In this document: positions 19,400-28,832 of the stretch, one piece after another
How the letters are laid out: every line of letters starts with the position of its first letter
Position numbering within the stretch: the first letter of the stretch is position 1
From: Prochlorococcus sp. AG-402-K16
GTDB lineage: Bacteria; Cyanobacteriota; Cyanobacteriia; PCC-6307; Cyanobiaceae
Assembly: GCA_003216795.1 (NCBI GenBank)
Contig: QCIH01000012.1
Coordinates: 1-42,860 of the forward strand
Length of the DNA stretch: 42,860 nucleotides
Reading direction: 5' to 3'
Notes under the pieces: model-generated
What the model was told of the DNA's origin: nothing
What the model saw: only the letters and a program-made list of their open reading frames with translations
Database searches by the model: none
Made by a program: the position numbers and the translations under genes

Positions 19400-20056
19400 A
19401 TGCCTTCTTCTATTAAAAGTTTTTTAAAAGAATGGGGTCTACTTATTCTTTTAACTTTTTTTGTTTCTTCTTGTAGATCATTTTTTGCAGAACCACGTTA
19501 TATCCCTTCTGGTTCAATGCTCCCAGAATTACAAATAAACGATAGGTTAATTATTGAAAAATTTTCGCTGAGAAACGCTTTACCAAAAAGAGGAGATATT
19601 GTTGTGTTTAACTCACCTTACTCCTTTGATGAAAAGTTAATTTCATCAAGATCTAAGCCTTTACCAACACAAAGATACTGTTTTTTTATGAGTTTTCCTC
19701 CAATGTCGTTTATCCCTGGTTTGAGGGATCAAGCTTGCGATGCTTACATTAAAAGAGTGGTGGCACTTCCAGGAGAAATTGTAAGTGTAAACATAAAGGG
19801 TGAGTTAATAGTAAATAATAAATTAATTCCTGAACCTTACGTCTCTTATAAGTGCTCACTATCCCTCTTTAATAAATGTGGTGAATTTGAAAATATAAAA
19901 GTGCCTGAAGATCATTATTTAGTTTTGGGTGATAACAGGTCAAATAGCTGGGATGGTAGATATTGGCCTGGAAGTAAATTTCTTCATAAAAAGGAGATAA
20001 TTGGAAAAGCATATTTCAGATTTTGGCCTATTAGTCAAGTTGGATTTTTCAATTAA
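19400..20056 (+). CDS. lepB: Signal peptidase I
   Basis: 218 residues. One N-terminal membrane span (about 11-30) is followed by the catalytic serine Ser39 in PSGSMLP and the general-base Lys118 in YIKRVVALPGE; GDNRSNSWDGRYWP is the conserved C-terminal box. It cleaves signal peptides on the outer side of the plasma or thylakoid membrane, where Psb27 (15333-15770) would be a plausible client. It lies 29 nt after the ArsC/Spx-like gene in a plus-strand run. Confidence 0.97.
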   Translation: MPSSIKSFLKEWGLLILLTFFVSSCRSFFAEPRYIPSGSMLPELQINDRLIIEKFSLRNALPKRGDIVVFNSPYSFDEKLISSRSKPLPTQRYCFFMSFPPMSFIPGLRDQACDAYIKRVVALPGEIVSVNIKGELIVNNKLIPEPYVSYKCSLSLFNKCGEFENIKVPEDHYLVLGDNRSNSWDGRYWPGSKFLHKKEIIGKAYFRFWPISQVGFFN

Positions 20057-20113
20057 TAAACTCTTTTTTCTGTGTATGACTGCCTCAAAATAAATTTTAA
20101 AAAGGGTTTTAAT

Positions 20114-21442
20114 TTAAAGTGCTCCCGAAGCTGTTGAATCAATTATTCCTCCTAGGTGGGTTGTAATGTTTAGAGCGCTAATAACAGGGGGCTTGTTGGG
20201 ATCATTAAAAAGGTCAATTATAGTTATGCCACCATTTCCTTGCTTTATCATCCAAATATTTGAATAATTAATCCCAAGGATTTTGCAAATTAGAGTTTTA
20301 TTGACTGCATCATGAGCCACCAGAAGGCTAAGATCATTATCATTTTGAGATAAACAAATTTTGTCAAAAGCTTCTACGGACCTTTCTGATACATCTTTTA
20401 TAGATTCGCCTTCGGGCATTATTACTTCTTCAGGTTTATCATGCCAATTTTTTAGTAAAATAGGCCACTTTTCTCTGATCTCTACTTCCAGTTTGCCTTC
20501 CCATAATCCGTGACTAATTTCTACGAGTGAATCTATTCTTTCTATTTTTAAACCTTTGCTATTTTGAAGGATTATTTGTGCAGTCTCATAAGGCCTATTC
20601 ATGGAACTTGAAAAGGCCTTGTTGAAAGAAATATTTCTCAAATATTCAAAAGTCTTTCTAGCTTGATCTTTTCCGTTTTCATTTAAAGGGATATCAATTT
20701 GGCCCTGGAATCTCCCTTCTTTGTTCCAATTGGTTTCACCATGCCTTATAAGAAATATTCTGGAATCTCCAATTTGATTTGGAATATTTTTATTTAGATG
20801 GGAGGTTTGATTTAAGCATTCAATTTGAGTCTTAAAAGAGTTATCTTTTTTTGAAATATTAAGTATAGAGAAAGAAGCATTTTCTAATCTTATTTTCCTA
20901 AAACCTTGCTTAGGCTTTCCTAATAATAAAAGGATTAAACATCTGAGAATCGCATTATGTCCAACAATTAGAATATTCACATCATCTTTGTCTAGATAAA
21001 TTTTTAAAATATCTTCTACAAAATTTGTTGCTTGAAAAAATAACTCTTGAATTGGTTTATAAGGCTTTTTTTTATTTCTTTTTAAGATTAGATTTTCTGG
21101 ATCATTTTTCCATATAGGGTAAATTTCTGGATATTTCTTTTTTATTTCATCAATTTTTAGACCAGACCATTCACTAAGATCGACCTCTAGCAAATTATCA
21201 TCAAATGCAATGTTTTGTTCTTTATTGAAGATCTTTTTAATTGTTTTTGCAGTCTCTGCCGCTCTCACAAGTGGGGAGGAATAGATTTTATCGAAGTTTA
21301 TTTTTGATAATGCTTTTCCTGCTTTTCGGGCTTGCTCGTATCCTTCATCAGTTAGTATTGAATCATCTGTTCTTCCTTGAATCAATCCTTTCGCATTGAA
21401 ACTGCTTAGGCCATGCCTAACTAACACTAATCGTATAGCCAT
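20114..21442 (-). CDS. Tandem-domain histidine phosphatase (phosphoglycerate mutase-like)
   Basis: 442 residues with two complete histidine-phosphatase domains. Domain 1 (about 1-210) has LVRHG, SSPLVRAAETA, LEVDLSEWSG and VGHNA. Domain 2 (about 225-440) has LIRHGETNWN, SSSMNRPYETA, SHGLWEG and VAHDAV. So both have the phosphorylated His, the Arg and Glu, and the second His. Tandem proteins of this kind occur in cyanobacteria and plants, where a 2-carboxyarabinitol-1-phosphatase is one known example; the substrate here cannot be told. It converges on lepB across 57 bp. Confidence 0.92.
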   Translation of the reverse strand: MAIRLVLVRHGLSSFNAKGLIQGRTDDSILTDEGYEQARKAGKALSKINFDKIYSSPLVRAAETAKTIKKIFNKEQNIAFDDNLLEVDLSEWSGLKIDEIKKKYPEIYPIWKNDPENLILKRNKKKPYKPIQELFFQATNFVEDILKIYLDKDDVNILIVGHNAILRCLILLLLGKPKQGFRKIRLENASFSILNISKKDNSFKTQIECLNQTSHLNKNIPNQIGDSRIFLIRHGETNWNKEGRFQGQIDIPLNENGKDQARKTFEYLRNISFNKAFSSSMNRPYETAQIILQNSKGLKIERIDSLVEISHGLWEGKLEVEIREKWPILLKNWHDKPEEVIMPEGESIKDVSERSVEAFDKICLSQNDNDLSLLVAHDAVNKTLICKILGINYSNIWMIKQGNGGITIIDLFNDPNKPPVISALNITTHLGGIIDSTASGAL

Positions 21443-21557
21443 TATATAAATTTGAAAATTAAGATAATATAATCATCTCATGGCGTGATTAAAATAGATA
21501 CACAAACATAAGGAACTTCAATTATCACTAAGTATCGTTTTCAAAATATAATGAGTT

Positions 21558-22919
21558 ATGATCTTAAAAAAAGTTTCTAAATCAAAACTCACTTTAGCTT
21601 TTATTTCTATAGTCATAACTTTTTTTGTATGGCAGCAAGGCTTAAGAGATAGTTTAAATAGACCGTCTGTTTCATTTGATATAAGTCAAAAAGAGCAAGA
21701 AATTGCTGAATTATCAGTCCAATCAATACCTGTAGATCTTAAAAAGTTTTTTTTCATAAATGATCCTGTTGATCAAATAAATAAATCACTCTCTGAGGTC
21801 TCATTTGAAGAGCTAACAGAGAGAAATAAATTAATTCGAGTAATTTCTTCAGAATCAAATGATCCTATGATCTATAAAAATATATCCAAAGATTTTAAAA
21901 ATAAAAACTATATATTTCTGATTGATGAGATAGAAAAAAAATCCAATAATAATTCATATAAACCAAATTCTAATAAATTTGATTTATTTAAAGATGATAG
22001 ATTTTTATATCACCTTTTAAGCCGGAAATTTGATTTTGACGATAGTTCATTAATAACAAAATCATTTTCAAGCAAAATGTTTTTAAAAATATTAGCCATT
22101 AGACTAATACCGCTTTTATCAGTACTTATTGGCTCTATACTGGCTCTAAAAATATTATGGACCACCATATCTTTGAAAAAGTTTGTTTGGCAAGAAATTA
22201 AATCCTTAGATTTAGAATTAATTGATATGGTTTTACTAATAGCAGGTGGATTTGTTGTTTTAGGAGAAGTAGTATCACCTTTATTTTCTATAAGCTTGGT
22301 TGAACTTTTTTCTAAAAATATTTCTAATGAATTGTCGCAATCTTTAAAAATATTTTTTGGATATCTTTTTATGGCTATTCCACCATTAGGGATAGTTTAT
22401 TTTCAAATTAAATCTTTAAATGGTGAATTCACTTTTAAAAAGGATTATTTACAGTTCAATATCTTGCCAATAAAATATGCAATTATTCAAGGAATTAAAG
22501 GTTGGTTAACAATTGTTCCTTTTGTTTTGTTGATTTCTCTAATTATGAATAGTCTGATCGATAATCAGAATGGTAGTAACCCTTTATTAGAAATTGTTCT
22601 TAATAATAATAATTATTTATCATTTTTTTTATTATTTGTAACAACAACTCTTTTAGCTCCTCTATTTGAGGAAATTATATTTCGCGGTATTTTACTACCA
22701 ACTCTTTCAAGAGATTTTGGAGTAATTTCGGGCATCATAATTTCAGCTTTTATTTTTGCATTAGCCCATTTAAGTTTGGGAGAAATGCCGCCATTATTTA
22801 TTCTAGGTATTGGATTAGCAATTACAAGAATTGCTTCAGGAAGTTTGTTTTCTTCAGTTATTATGCATTCTTTATGGAATGGATTTACTTTCTTAAATTT
22901 GTTCTTATTGAGGACATAA
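21558..22919 (+). CDS. CPBP-family intramembrane metalloprotease (CAAX/Abi type)
   Basis: 453 residues. An N-terminal signal-like span, a polar extracytoplasmic stretch of about 130 residues, then about seven hydrophobic segments. The three CPBP motifs are present near the C-terminus: EEIIFRG, FALAHLSLG and HSLWNGFTF, giving the paired glutamates, arginine and histidines of the glutamic intramembrane proteases. Such proteins act in prenyl-protein processing or membrane-protein turnover, and the target here is unknown. It is 86 nt upstream of the FtsL-like gene. Confidence 0.92.
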   Translation: MILKKVSKSKLTLAFISIVITFFVWQQGLRDSLNRPSVSFDISQKEQEIAELSVQSIPVDLKKFFFINDPVDQINKSLSEVSFEELTERNKLIRVISSESNDPMIYKNISKDFKNKNYIFLIDEIEKKSNNNSYKPNSNKFDLFKDDRFLYHLLSRKFDFDDSSLITKSFSSKMFLKILAIRLIPLLSVLIGSILALKILWTTISLKKFVWQEIKSLDLELIDMVLLIAGGFVVLGEVVSPLFSISLVELFSKNISNELSQSLKIFFGYLFMAIPPLGIVYFQIKSLNGEFTFKKDYLQFNILPIKYAIIQGIKGWLTIVPFVLLISLIMNSLIDNQNGSNPLLEIVLNNNNYLSFFLLFVTTTLLAPLFEEIIFRGILLPTLSRDFGVISGIIISAFIFALAHLSLGEMPPLFILGIGLAITRIASGSLFSSVIMHSLWNGFTFLNLFLLRT

Positions 22920-23005
22920 AGAATTTAATTTTTTACTTGCGAATCAAACAAAAAGATGTTTATTTAATTAATAACACTTCTTTATATTTAAAAAATAAAT
23001 CATAG

Positions 23006-23434
23006 ATGAAACCTTATGGGAATAAACTTAATTTAAAAAAAAAAGTTTCATATGAAAGTAAAAAAAATTCTGAAAAACTATCCATAATTAATATCAGATT
23101 AATACATCAAATTTTCGACACCATTAATATCTCTCTTTTGGTATTAATTTTCACTTTATTTTTCTTATCTTTTAATAGTCAAAAAAAATGGTCAAATACA
23201 TATAAAAACTTATCTAAAACAAGAGCTATCAATAATAATCTAATTGATTATATTTCTAAAATTGAGGAATTTTATATTAGTGAACTTGAGTCTCTCAATA
23301 TTTATAGAAAAACTAAACCTGAAGATTTAATCTATCTAGATAAACTTCCAGAAAAAAAAGAAAGTTTGTTTAAGAAAAATTTAATTAATTTAATTGAAGG
23401 TTTTAGTGATAGCAAATATCAAAGGGGCTATTGA
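23006..23434 (+). CDS. Bitopic membrane protein upstream of ftsI, FtsL-like (candidate)
   Basis: 142 residues. A basic N-terminal cytoplasmic tail of about 45 residues, one membrane span (about 46-62, ISLLVLIFTLFFLSF), then an extracytoplasmic part whose first 40 residues look like a coiled coil. This topology and the place directly before ftsI match FtsL/DivIC-type division proteins, which diverge beyond easy sequence recognition. The stop codon overlaps the ftsI start as TGATG, so the two are probably translationally coupled. No direct sequence similarity to FtsL could be shown here. Confidence 0.7.
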   Translation: MKPYGNKLNLKKKVSYESKKNSEKLSIINIRLIHQIFDTINISLLVLIFTLFFLSFNSQKKWSNTYKNLSKTRAINNNLIDYISKIEEFYISELESLNIYRKTKPEDLIYLDKLPEKKESLFKKNLINLIEGFSDSKYQRGY

Positions 23435-25185
23435 TGAAAAAGTACAAAAAAATTGTTCGTCTAATACCCCTTGATCAAAGAAGATTTAAATTTCTCTATA
23501 TTTTTAGCTTACTATTAATATTTTGTTTGTTTGGTAGGTTAGTTAAATTGCAAGTCTTTAACGCCTCTGATTTGCAAAGGAAAGCTAGATTAATACAGTC
23601 TTCTAAAACTAATGCTCTGAAAAAAAGGAGAGCAATTGTTGATAGAAATAATAGACTAGTTGCTTACGATAAACCGCTCTATAAATTATGGGCGCATCCA
23701 AAATATTTTAATTTTCCTGGTGATTCAATTAACAGAGTTCGCAGTATTGAAGAAGTTACAGAAAAATTATCACCTATCTTGGATATAAATGGTGAAATAC
23801 TATTGAGTAGATTTAATAATAAAATGAGTGGCATCAAGCTTTTGGATAAAATTTCCGAAGAAAAGGCTGAAAAGATTAAGAAACTTCAAATAAGCGGAAT
23901 TGATTTATTTAAATATTCGCAGAGATATTATCCACAAGGGAATATTTACTCTAATCTTGTTGGTTTTGTTAATGATGAGAATATAGCTTCAGCAGGTTTA
24001 GAGCTTCATTTAGATAATCAAATTAAAGTTTTTAATAAAAGTAATTTAATAAAAAGAGGAGGAGATGGAACTCCTTTACCGGATAATTCAGCCCCAGGTG
24101 ATTTTGTTTCTGATTACAAAAGTTTAGGCCTAACTATAGATTCAAAATTACAGAAAGCTTCATTCAATGCATTATCAAAGCAAGTAAGCAAATGGAAAGC
24201 AAAGAAGGGATTTGCCATAGTTATGGATGTGAATAATGGTCGGATTCTCTCCTTGGTTACAGTGCCATCCTACGATCCAAATAAATTTTGGCAGTATGAT
24301 TCTGGACTTTTTAGGGGTTGGTATTCTCAAGATTTATTTGAGCCTGGTTCAACTTTTAAACCTATTAATCTTGCCTTAGCTTTAGAAGAAAAAGTAATCC
24401 AGAAAGATGGAGTAGTTGAAGATATTGGAAAAATTAATGTTGGAGGATGGACACTTTCTAATTGGGATAAAAAAGGTAATGGATACATTGACTATCCAAA
24501 AGTTTTGCAGGTTTCGAGTAATGTTGGGATGGTAAAAATAATGCAAAATTTAGACCCTACAATTTATTGGGATTGGCTAAAAAATTTAGGTATAAATAAA
24601 AATTTAGAGACTGACTTATTTGAATCAACTGCTGGCCAACTAAAGAGAAAAGATTTATTTGTAAATCAATCAATTGAGCCTGCTGTAACTTCTTTTGGTA
24701 AAGGTTTCTCAATCTCGCCACTTAAATTGCTTCAACTTCATGCGGCTTTAGCAAATGGTGGTTATGAAGTAACTCCACATGTAACCTCAACTTTCAAAGA
24801 AAGAGTTAATAAAAATCCAAAAAAGCAATTTTTTTCACATGAAGTCTCTAAAACTGTTCTTGAATGGATGGAGAGCGTCGTTGATAAAGGTAGTGGATCT
24901 GGAGTAAAAATCGAGGGTTATAGGATAGCGGGGAAAACGGGCACTTCCCAAAAAGCCTTAAATGGTTCTTATACAAGTAAAAAAGTTTGCAGTTTTGTGG
25001 CGACCTTACCAGTTAATGATCCGAAATATGCTGTCCTTGTAGTCGTTGATGAGCCATCTAAATCTTATGCTTATGGTTCAACTGTTGCTGTTCCAGTTGC
25101 TAAAGAAATTATCGAAAGTTTGATAGTAATTGAAAAAATACCTCCCCAGATTAAAGATCATGGAATGATTGTTAAAAAACCCTAA
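23434..25185 (+). CDS. ftsI: Division-specific peptidoglycan transpeptidase FtsI (PBP3)
   Basis: 583 residues from the ATG at 23434 (a TTG one codon earlier is possible). One N-terminal membrane span, the class B PBP dimerisation module with the RRAIVDRN onset, then the transpeptidase domain with Ser306 in STFK, SSN at 361-363 and KTG at 501-503. It crosslinks septal peptidoglycan in the periplasm. The start overlaps the preceding FtsL-like gene (TGATG). It is followed by transaldolase after a short gap that contains a perfect inverted repeat. Confidence 0.97.
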   Translation: MKKYKKIVRLIPLDQRRFKFLYIFSLLLIFCLFGRLVKLQVFNASDLQRKARLIQSSKTNALKKRRAIVDRNNRLVAYDKPLYKLWAHPKYFNFPGDSINRVRSIEEVTEKLSPILDINGEILLSRFNNKMSGIKLLDKISEEKAEKIKKLQISGIDLFKYSQRYYPQGNIYSNLVGFVNDENIASAGLELHLDNQIKVFNKSNLIKRGGDGTPLPDNSAPGDFVSDYKSLGLTIDSKLQKASFNALSKQVSKWKAKKGFAIVMDVNNGRILSLVTVPSYDPNKFWQYDSGLFRGWYSQDLFEPGSTFKPINLALALEEKVIQKDGVVEDIGKINVGGWTLSNWDKKGNGYIDYPKVLQVSSNVGMVKIMQNLDPTIYWDWLKNLGINKNLETDLFESTAGQLKRKDLFVNQSIEPAVTSFGKGFSISPLKLLQLHAALANGGYEVTPHVTSTFKERVNKNPKKQFFSHEVSKTVLEWMESVVDKGSGSGVKIEGYRIAGKTGTSQKALNGSYTSKKVCSFVATLPVNDPKYAVLVVVDEPSKSYAYGSTVAVPVAKEIIESLIVIEKIPPQIKDHGMIVKKP

Positions 25186-25218
25186 AATTTTCCAATTTTA
25201 TAAATATTTAGTTCATTA

Positions 25219-25236
25219 TCTGATGATTTCATCAGA
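25219..25236. repeat. Perfect 18-bp palindrome between ftsI and tal
   Basis: TCTGATGATTTCATCAGA reads as 8-bp arms around TT; as RNA it would form a 7-bp stem with an ATTT loop. It lies 34 nt after the ftsI stop and 39 nt before the transaldolase ATG. No U-run follows, so it is not a typical terminator; it could be an operator or an RNA processing or stability element. Confidence 0.5.
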
Positions 25237-25275
25237 AATAAAAGCTAGTTTATGTATATACATGATTATCTAGAT

Positions 25276-26277
25276 ATGAAATCAATTTTAGAACAATTGT
25301 CCTCAATGACCGTTGTTGTCGCTGATACTGGAGATTTAGATTCGATAAAAAAATTTCAACCAAGGGACGCCACCACCAATCCATCGCTAATACTTGCGGC
25401 TGCTAAGAACCCTGATTACGTGAAATTAATTGATAAAGCTTTAGAAAGTTCAGAAAATGCATTGCCCAAAGGATTCTTGGAAATTGAATTAATCAAAGAA
25501 ACTGTTGACCAAGTTTCAGTATTTTTTGGAAAAGAAATATTGAAAATTATTTCAGGGCGCGTATCTACAGAAGTTGATGCAAGACTAAGTTTTGACACCG
25601 AAGCTACGGTAGAAAAAGCGAGAAAATTGATCAATCTTTACAAAAATTTTGGAATTGAAAAGGAAAGAATTTTGATTAAGATTGCTGCAACTTGGGAGGG
25701 AATAAAGGCAGCTGAAATTTTGGAACAAGAGGGTATTAAGTGCAACTTAACTTTACTTTTTAACTTCTGCCAAGCGGTAACTTGTGCCAATGCAAAGATA
25801 ACTCTAATTTCTCCTTTCGTTGGCCGTATATTAGATTGGCATAAAGCAAAAACTGGTAAAACTAGTTTTGTTGGTGCTGAAGATCCTGGTGTTATTTCTG
25901 TTACGCAAATATACAAGTACTTTAAAGAAAAGGGATTCAAGACAGAAGTAATGGGGGCGAGTTTTAGAAATCTTGATGAAATAAAAGAATTAGCAGGTTG
26001 CGATCTTTTAACAATCGCACCAAAATTTCTTGAGGAACTGAAAAAAGAAAAAGGAGAGTTAGTTAGAAAATTAGATGTAAGTACCCAAATAAATAATTCT
26101 ATTGACTACGAATTTGAAGAAAAAGATTTCAGATTAAGTATGTTAGAAGATCAAATGGCAAGTGAAAAGCTTAGTGAAGGTATTACTGGATTCAGTAAGG
26201 CTATAGAAGAATTGGAAGAGCTGCTACTAAAGAGATATTCAGAGATTAAAAATCATAGATTGATTTCTGCTAACTAA
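25276..26277 (+). CDS. tal: Transaldolase
   Basis: 333 residues from ATG 25276 ([10 protein letters not shown]). An in-frame ATG at 25252 would add eight residues not typical of the family, so the later start is chosen. Signature 1, DATTNPSLI, and the Schiff-base lysine Lys135 in [11 protein letters not shown] are present. It exchanges dihydroxyacetone units between sugar phosphates in the oxidative pentose phosphate pathway, which supplies reductant in the dark. It is the long TalA/B-type enzyme, not the short phage TalC type, and has no C-terminal EF-hand extension. Confidence 0.96.
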   Translation: MKSILEQLSSMTVVVADTGDLDSIKKFQPRDATTNPSLILAAAKNPDYVKLIDKALESSENALPKGFLEIELIKETVDQVSVFFGKEILKIISGRVSTEVDARLSFDTEATVEKARKLINLYKNFGIEKERILIKIAATWEGIKAAEILEQEGIKCNLTLLFNFCQAVTCANAKITLISPFVGRILDWHKAKTGKTSFVGAEDPGVISVTQIYKYFKEKGFKTEVMGASFRNLDEIKELAGCDLLTIAPKFLEELKKEKGELVRKLDVSTQINNSIDYEFEEKDFRLSMLEDQMASEKLSEGITGFSKAIEELEELLLKRYSEIKNHRLISAN

Positions 26278-26300
26278 ATTTAAGTTTGAATTGAAAAGAA

Positions 26301-27434
26301 TTAAGTCCCACTATTTGTTAAAAGCCTTCTAATAACTCTTTTTGCAATATCTTCATAACTCATTTCTCCTGATAATATTTGAGCAATACGTTTAGGAGCT
26401 GTTTTTCTTTTGACACCTAATTGATATCCAGTTCTTGGAAATCTATAAAATACTTGGGCTATTCTCCTCCCCCAAGCCATTGATTTCCCCCAAATGTTGT
26501 TAATTTTTTTTGTATAAAGATTTAAATCATCTACTTTTCCTGATAGGGACTGATCTATGTATTCTGCAGCATAAAAACTGCTAATTAAAGATGGTCTAAT
26601 TCCTTCAGCTAAAAATGGATCACATAGAGATGCTGCATCTCCAACCGCTAAAACTTTGTCACCATTAATTGAGTGGAAGCCATTCCATATTCTTAGTTTC
26701 TTACTATTTGTTTTATGAGGAAAATCATCAAAACCGAAGCTTCTGATTACTTGTTTATTTATAGCCTGATTTTCTAAAAGACCATTATTTATAAAAGTAC
26801 CTAAACCAATATTTAAGCTTTCTCTAAGGGGAAATGCCCATGCAAAACCATATTTTATAAATCCAAACTCAAATCTAACTGCATCTTTAGGTATTTCACC
26901 TAACCCTTTCAATCTTAATGAGAGTGTGTTTGCAAATTTCGGTTTTCTTGGCCCTAAATTGAAATAACCCGCCCATTTCGATTGGGACCCATCAGCAATT
27001 ACAAGAAATTTTGTAAAGTATTTTATTTTGTTATTGCAGGTAATTTCCCATATATCATTTTTTTTTATGATTTTTTCTATCAGTAATGGCCTCATTATCT
27101 GAGCTCCATTACTCAAGGATTCATCAAGTAATAATTGATCTAGTTTTTCTCTTTTAACAATCCAAAATGGGGATTCACCAGTCAGACTAGCAGTTACATT
27201 ATCTGATGCCTTCCATCTGAATTCAACATTCTCAATTTTTGATTCTATGCAATCTTCAATATTTAAAGGAAGAAATCTTTGCATTGAAGATGCCATCCCC
27301 CCTGCACATGGTTTGTAATCTTGGGATTTTTCTTTTTCAATAATTAAAACTGAATATCCTTTCTTTGATAGGTTAAGAGCGGTGGAAGATCCAGATAAAC
27401 CTCCACCAATTATTACAACGTCAAATCCTATCAA
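26301..27434 (-). CDS. Geranylgeranyl-reductase-family FAD-dependent oxidoreductase
   Basis: 377 residues from TTG at 27434, overlapping the frr stop as TTGA. The N-terminal FAD motif [10 protein letters not shown] is followed by KPCAGGM (family motif near residue 41) and the second flavin motif [16 protein letters not shown] near 265. It belongs with ChlP/BchP and digeranylgeranylglycerophospholipid reductases but is shorter than typical ChlP, so it may act on another isoprenoid or lipid substrate. It converges on tal with 23 nt between. Confidence 0.85.
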   Translation of the reverse strand: MIGFDVVIIGGGLSGSSTALNLSKKGYSVLIIEKEKSQDYKPCAGGMASSMQRFLPLNIEDCIESKIENVEFRWKASDNVTASLTGESPFWIVKREKLDQLLLDESLSNGAQIMRPLLIEKIIKKNDIWEITCNNKIKYFTKFLVIADGSQSKWAGYFNLGPRKPKFANTLSLRLKGLGEIPKDAVRFEFGFIKYGFAWAFPLRESLNIGLGTFINNGLLENQAINKQVIRSFGFDDFPHKTNSKKLRIWNGFHSINGDKVLAVGDAASLCDPFLAEGIRPSLISSFYAAEYIDQSLSGKVDDLNLYTKKINNIWGKSMAWGRRIAQVFYRFPRTGYQLGVKRKTAPKRIAQILSGEMSYEDIAKRVIRRLLTNSGT

Positions 27435-27979
27435 ACTTTTAAAATTTCCTTCTCTTTTTCTGACAATTTAGTTTCTATTAAAGCAATATATTTATCAGTA
27501 ATTTTCTGAATTTCAGATTGATTATCTCTAGATTCGTCAATAGAAATAAGGCCATCTTTTTCGTCTTTTTTTTCTTTATCAACAGCATCTCTTCTGATAT
27601 TTCTCAAAGCTACTTTTCCTTCCTCTGCATATTTAGAAGCTAATTTACAAAATTCTTTTCTTCTTTCTTCTGTTAAAGGGGGAACATTTATTCTTATTAT
27701 TTTCCCATCATTATTTGGAGTAATACCTAAATCACTCATAGAAATAGATTTCTCTATCGCTTGTAAACATGAAATATCGAAAGGCTGTATTGAAATTGTT
27801 TGCGAATCAACAGTGCTTATTGTGGCAAGCGATTTTATTGGGGTTTCTGCTCCATAGTACTCAACACTTACTCTGTCTAATAAGGAAGCATTAGCTCTGC
27901 CTGTCCTAATTGTATTAAAGTTTCTTTGTGTGGCTTCAATACTTTTATTCATATTTTCTTGAATTTCTTTTTCTTTCAT
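27431..27979 (-). CDS. frr: Ribosome recycling factor
   Basis: 182 residues, standard length. The segments [19 protein letters not shown], the [17 protein letters not shown] block, and [11 protein letters not shown] with the following lysine- and arginine-rich helix are diagnostic. With EF-G it splits post-termination ribosomes. It lies 22 nt downstream of pyrH, the common bacterial arrangement, and its stop overlaps the TTG start of the flavoprotein gene. Confidence 0.98.
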   Translation of the reverse strand: MKEKEIQENMNKSIEATQRNFNTIRTGRANASLLDRVSVEYYGAETPIKSLATISTVDSQTISIQPFDISCLQAIEKSISMSDLGITPNNDGKIIRINVPPLTEERRKEFCKLASKYAEEGKVALRNIRRDAVDKEKKDEKDGLISIDESRDNQSEIQKITDKYIALIETKLSEKEKEILKV

Positions 27980-28001
27980 AATTAAAAAAATTAAATGATC
28001 T

Positions 28002-28706
28002 TTAACTAATTAAAGAGCCTATTGGCTCACCAGCAACAGCTTTGGAAATATTTCCTTTTTTGAATATATCAAAAACCATAATTGGGATATTATTATCTTT
28101 GCAAAGTGCAATCGCAGTACTGTCCATTACTGCAATTTCATCACTAAGAACTTGTTGATAACTGAGAGAGGAATATTTTTTTGCATCTTTAAATTGATTA
28201 GGATCACGATCGTATACTCCATCAACTTTAGTAGCTTTCATGACAACTTCAGCGTTTATCTCTGCTGCCCTCAAAGCTGCCGTAGTATCAGTTGTAAAAA
28301 ATGGATTTCCGCATCCACCTCCGAAAACTACAACTCTACCTTTTTCTAGGTGCCTCATAGCTCTTCTTCTGATGTAGGGTTCGGCAATTTCCTGCATTTC
28401 GATTGCTGTTTGCACTCTGGTTGCAACTCCTACTCTCTCAAGACCATCTTGAAGTGAAATTGCGTTCATTACTGTTGCTAGCATCCCTACATAATCAGCA
28501 GTCGCGCGATCCATTCCGTCTGCAGATCCTTTAAGCCCCCTAAAAATGTTTCCACCACCAACAACTATTGCAAGTTGTACATTATTTTCGACTACTTTTG
28601 AAACATCCTCTGCAATTGACTGAACTATAGCAGGATCAATACCATAAGGTTTTTCACCCATTAGTGCTTCACCACTAAGTTTTAAGAGAACTCTTTTGTA
28701 AGTCAT
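28002..28706 (-). CDS. pyrH: Uridylate kinase (UMP kinase)
   Basis: 234 residues. The KLSGEALMG onset, [10 protein letters not shown] and the [11 protein letters not shown] block identify the hexameric bacterial UMP kinase of the amino-acid-kinase fold, which makes UDP for nucleic acids and cell wall. It is followed closely by frr. The 126 nt before it, after cobO, can fold into a long interrupted stem (28721-28786) that could be a leader element or the end of the cobO transcript. Confidence 0.98.
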   Translation of the reverse strand: MTYKRVLLKLSGEALMGEKPYGIDPAIVQSIAEDVSKVVENNVQLAIVVGGGNIFRGLKGSADGMDRATADYVGMLATVMNAISLQDGLERVGVATRVQTAIEMQEIAEPYIRRRAMRHLEKGRVVVFGGGCGNPFFTTDTTAALRAAEINAEVVMKATKVDGVYDRDPNQFKDAKKYSSLSYQQVLSDEIAVMDSTAIALCKDNNIPIMVFDIFKKGNISKAVAGEPIGSLIS

Positions 28707-28720
28707 TCAATAATTGTACT

Positions 28721-28786
28721 TTTAAGACCTTAGCAAGTAAATGTGCCAAATTTATTTTTTGTTCTGATATTGCTTGCGTCTTTAAA
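28721..28786 (-). repeat. Long interrupted inverted repeat between cobO and pyrH
   Basis: Arms TTTAAGAC + GCAAG (28721-28737, with a 4-nt bulge) face CTTGC + GTCTTTAAA (28773-28786, one extra base), giving about 13 pairs around a 35-nt loop. On the minus strand it would lie in the pyrH 5' leader or the cobO 3' end. No known riboswitch is recognised, and no T-run supports a plain terminator. Confidence 0.4.
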
Positions 28787-28832
28787 CATTTCTAAACCTG
28801 CCGAATTAAAATTCAAGTAAAATATACTTCAA

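Noticed and set aside
25252..25275. Eight-residue N-terminal extension of transaldolase
   Set aside because: Family proteins begin at MKSILEQL; the extra residues look like read-through of the leader.
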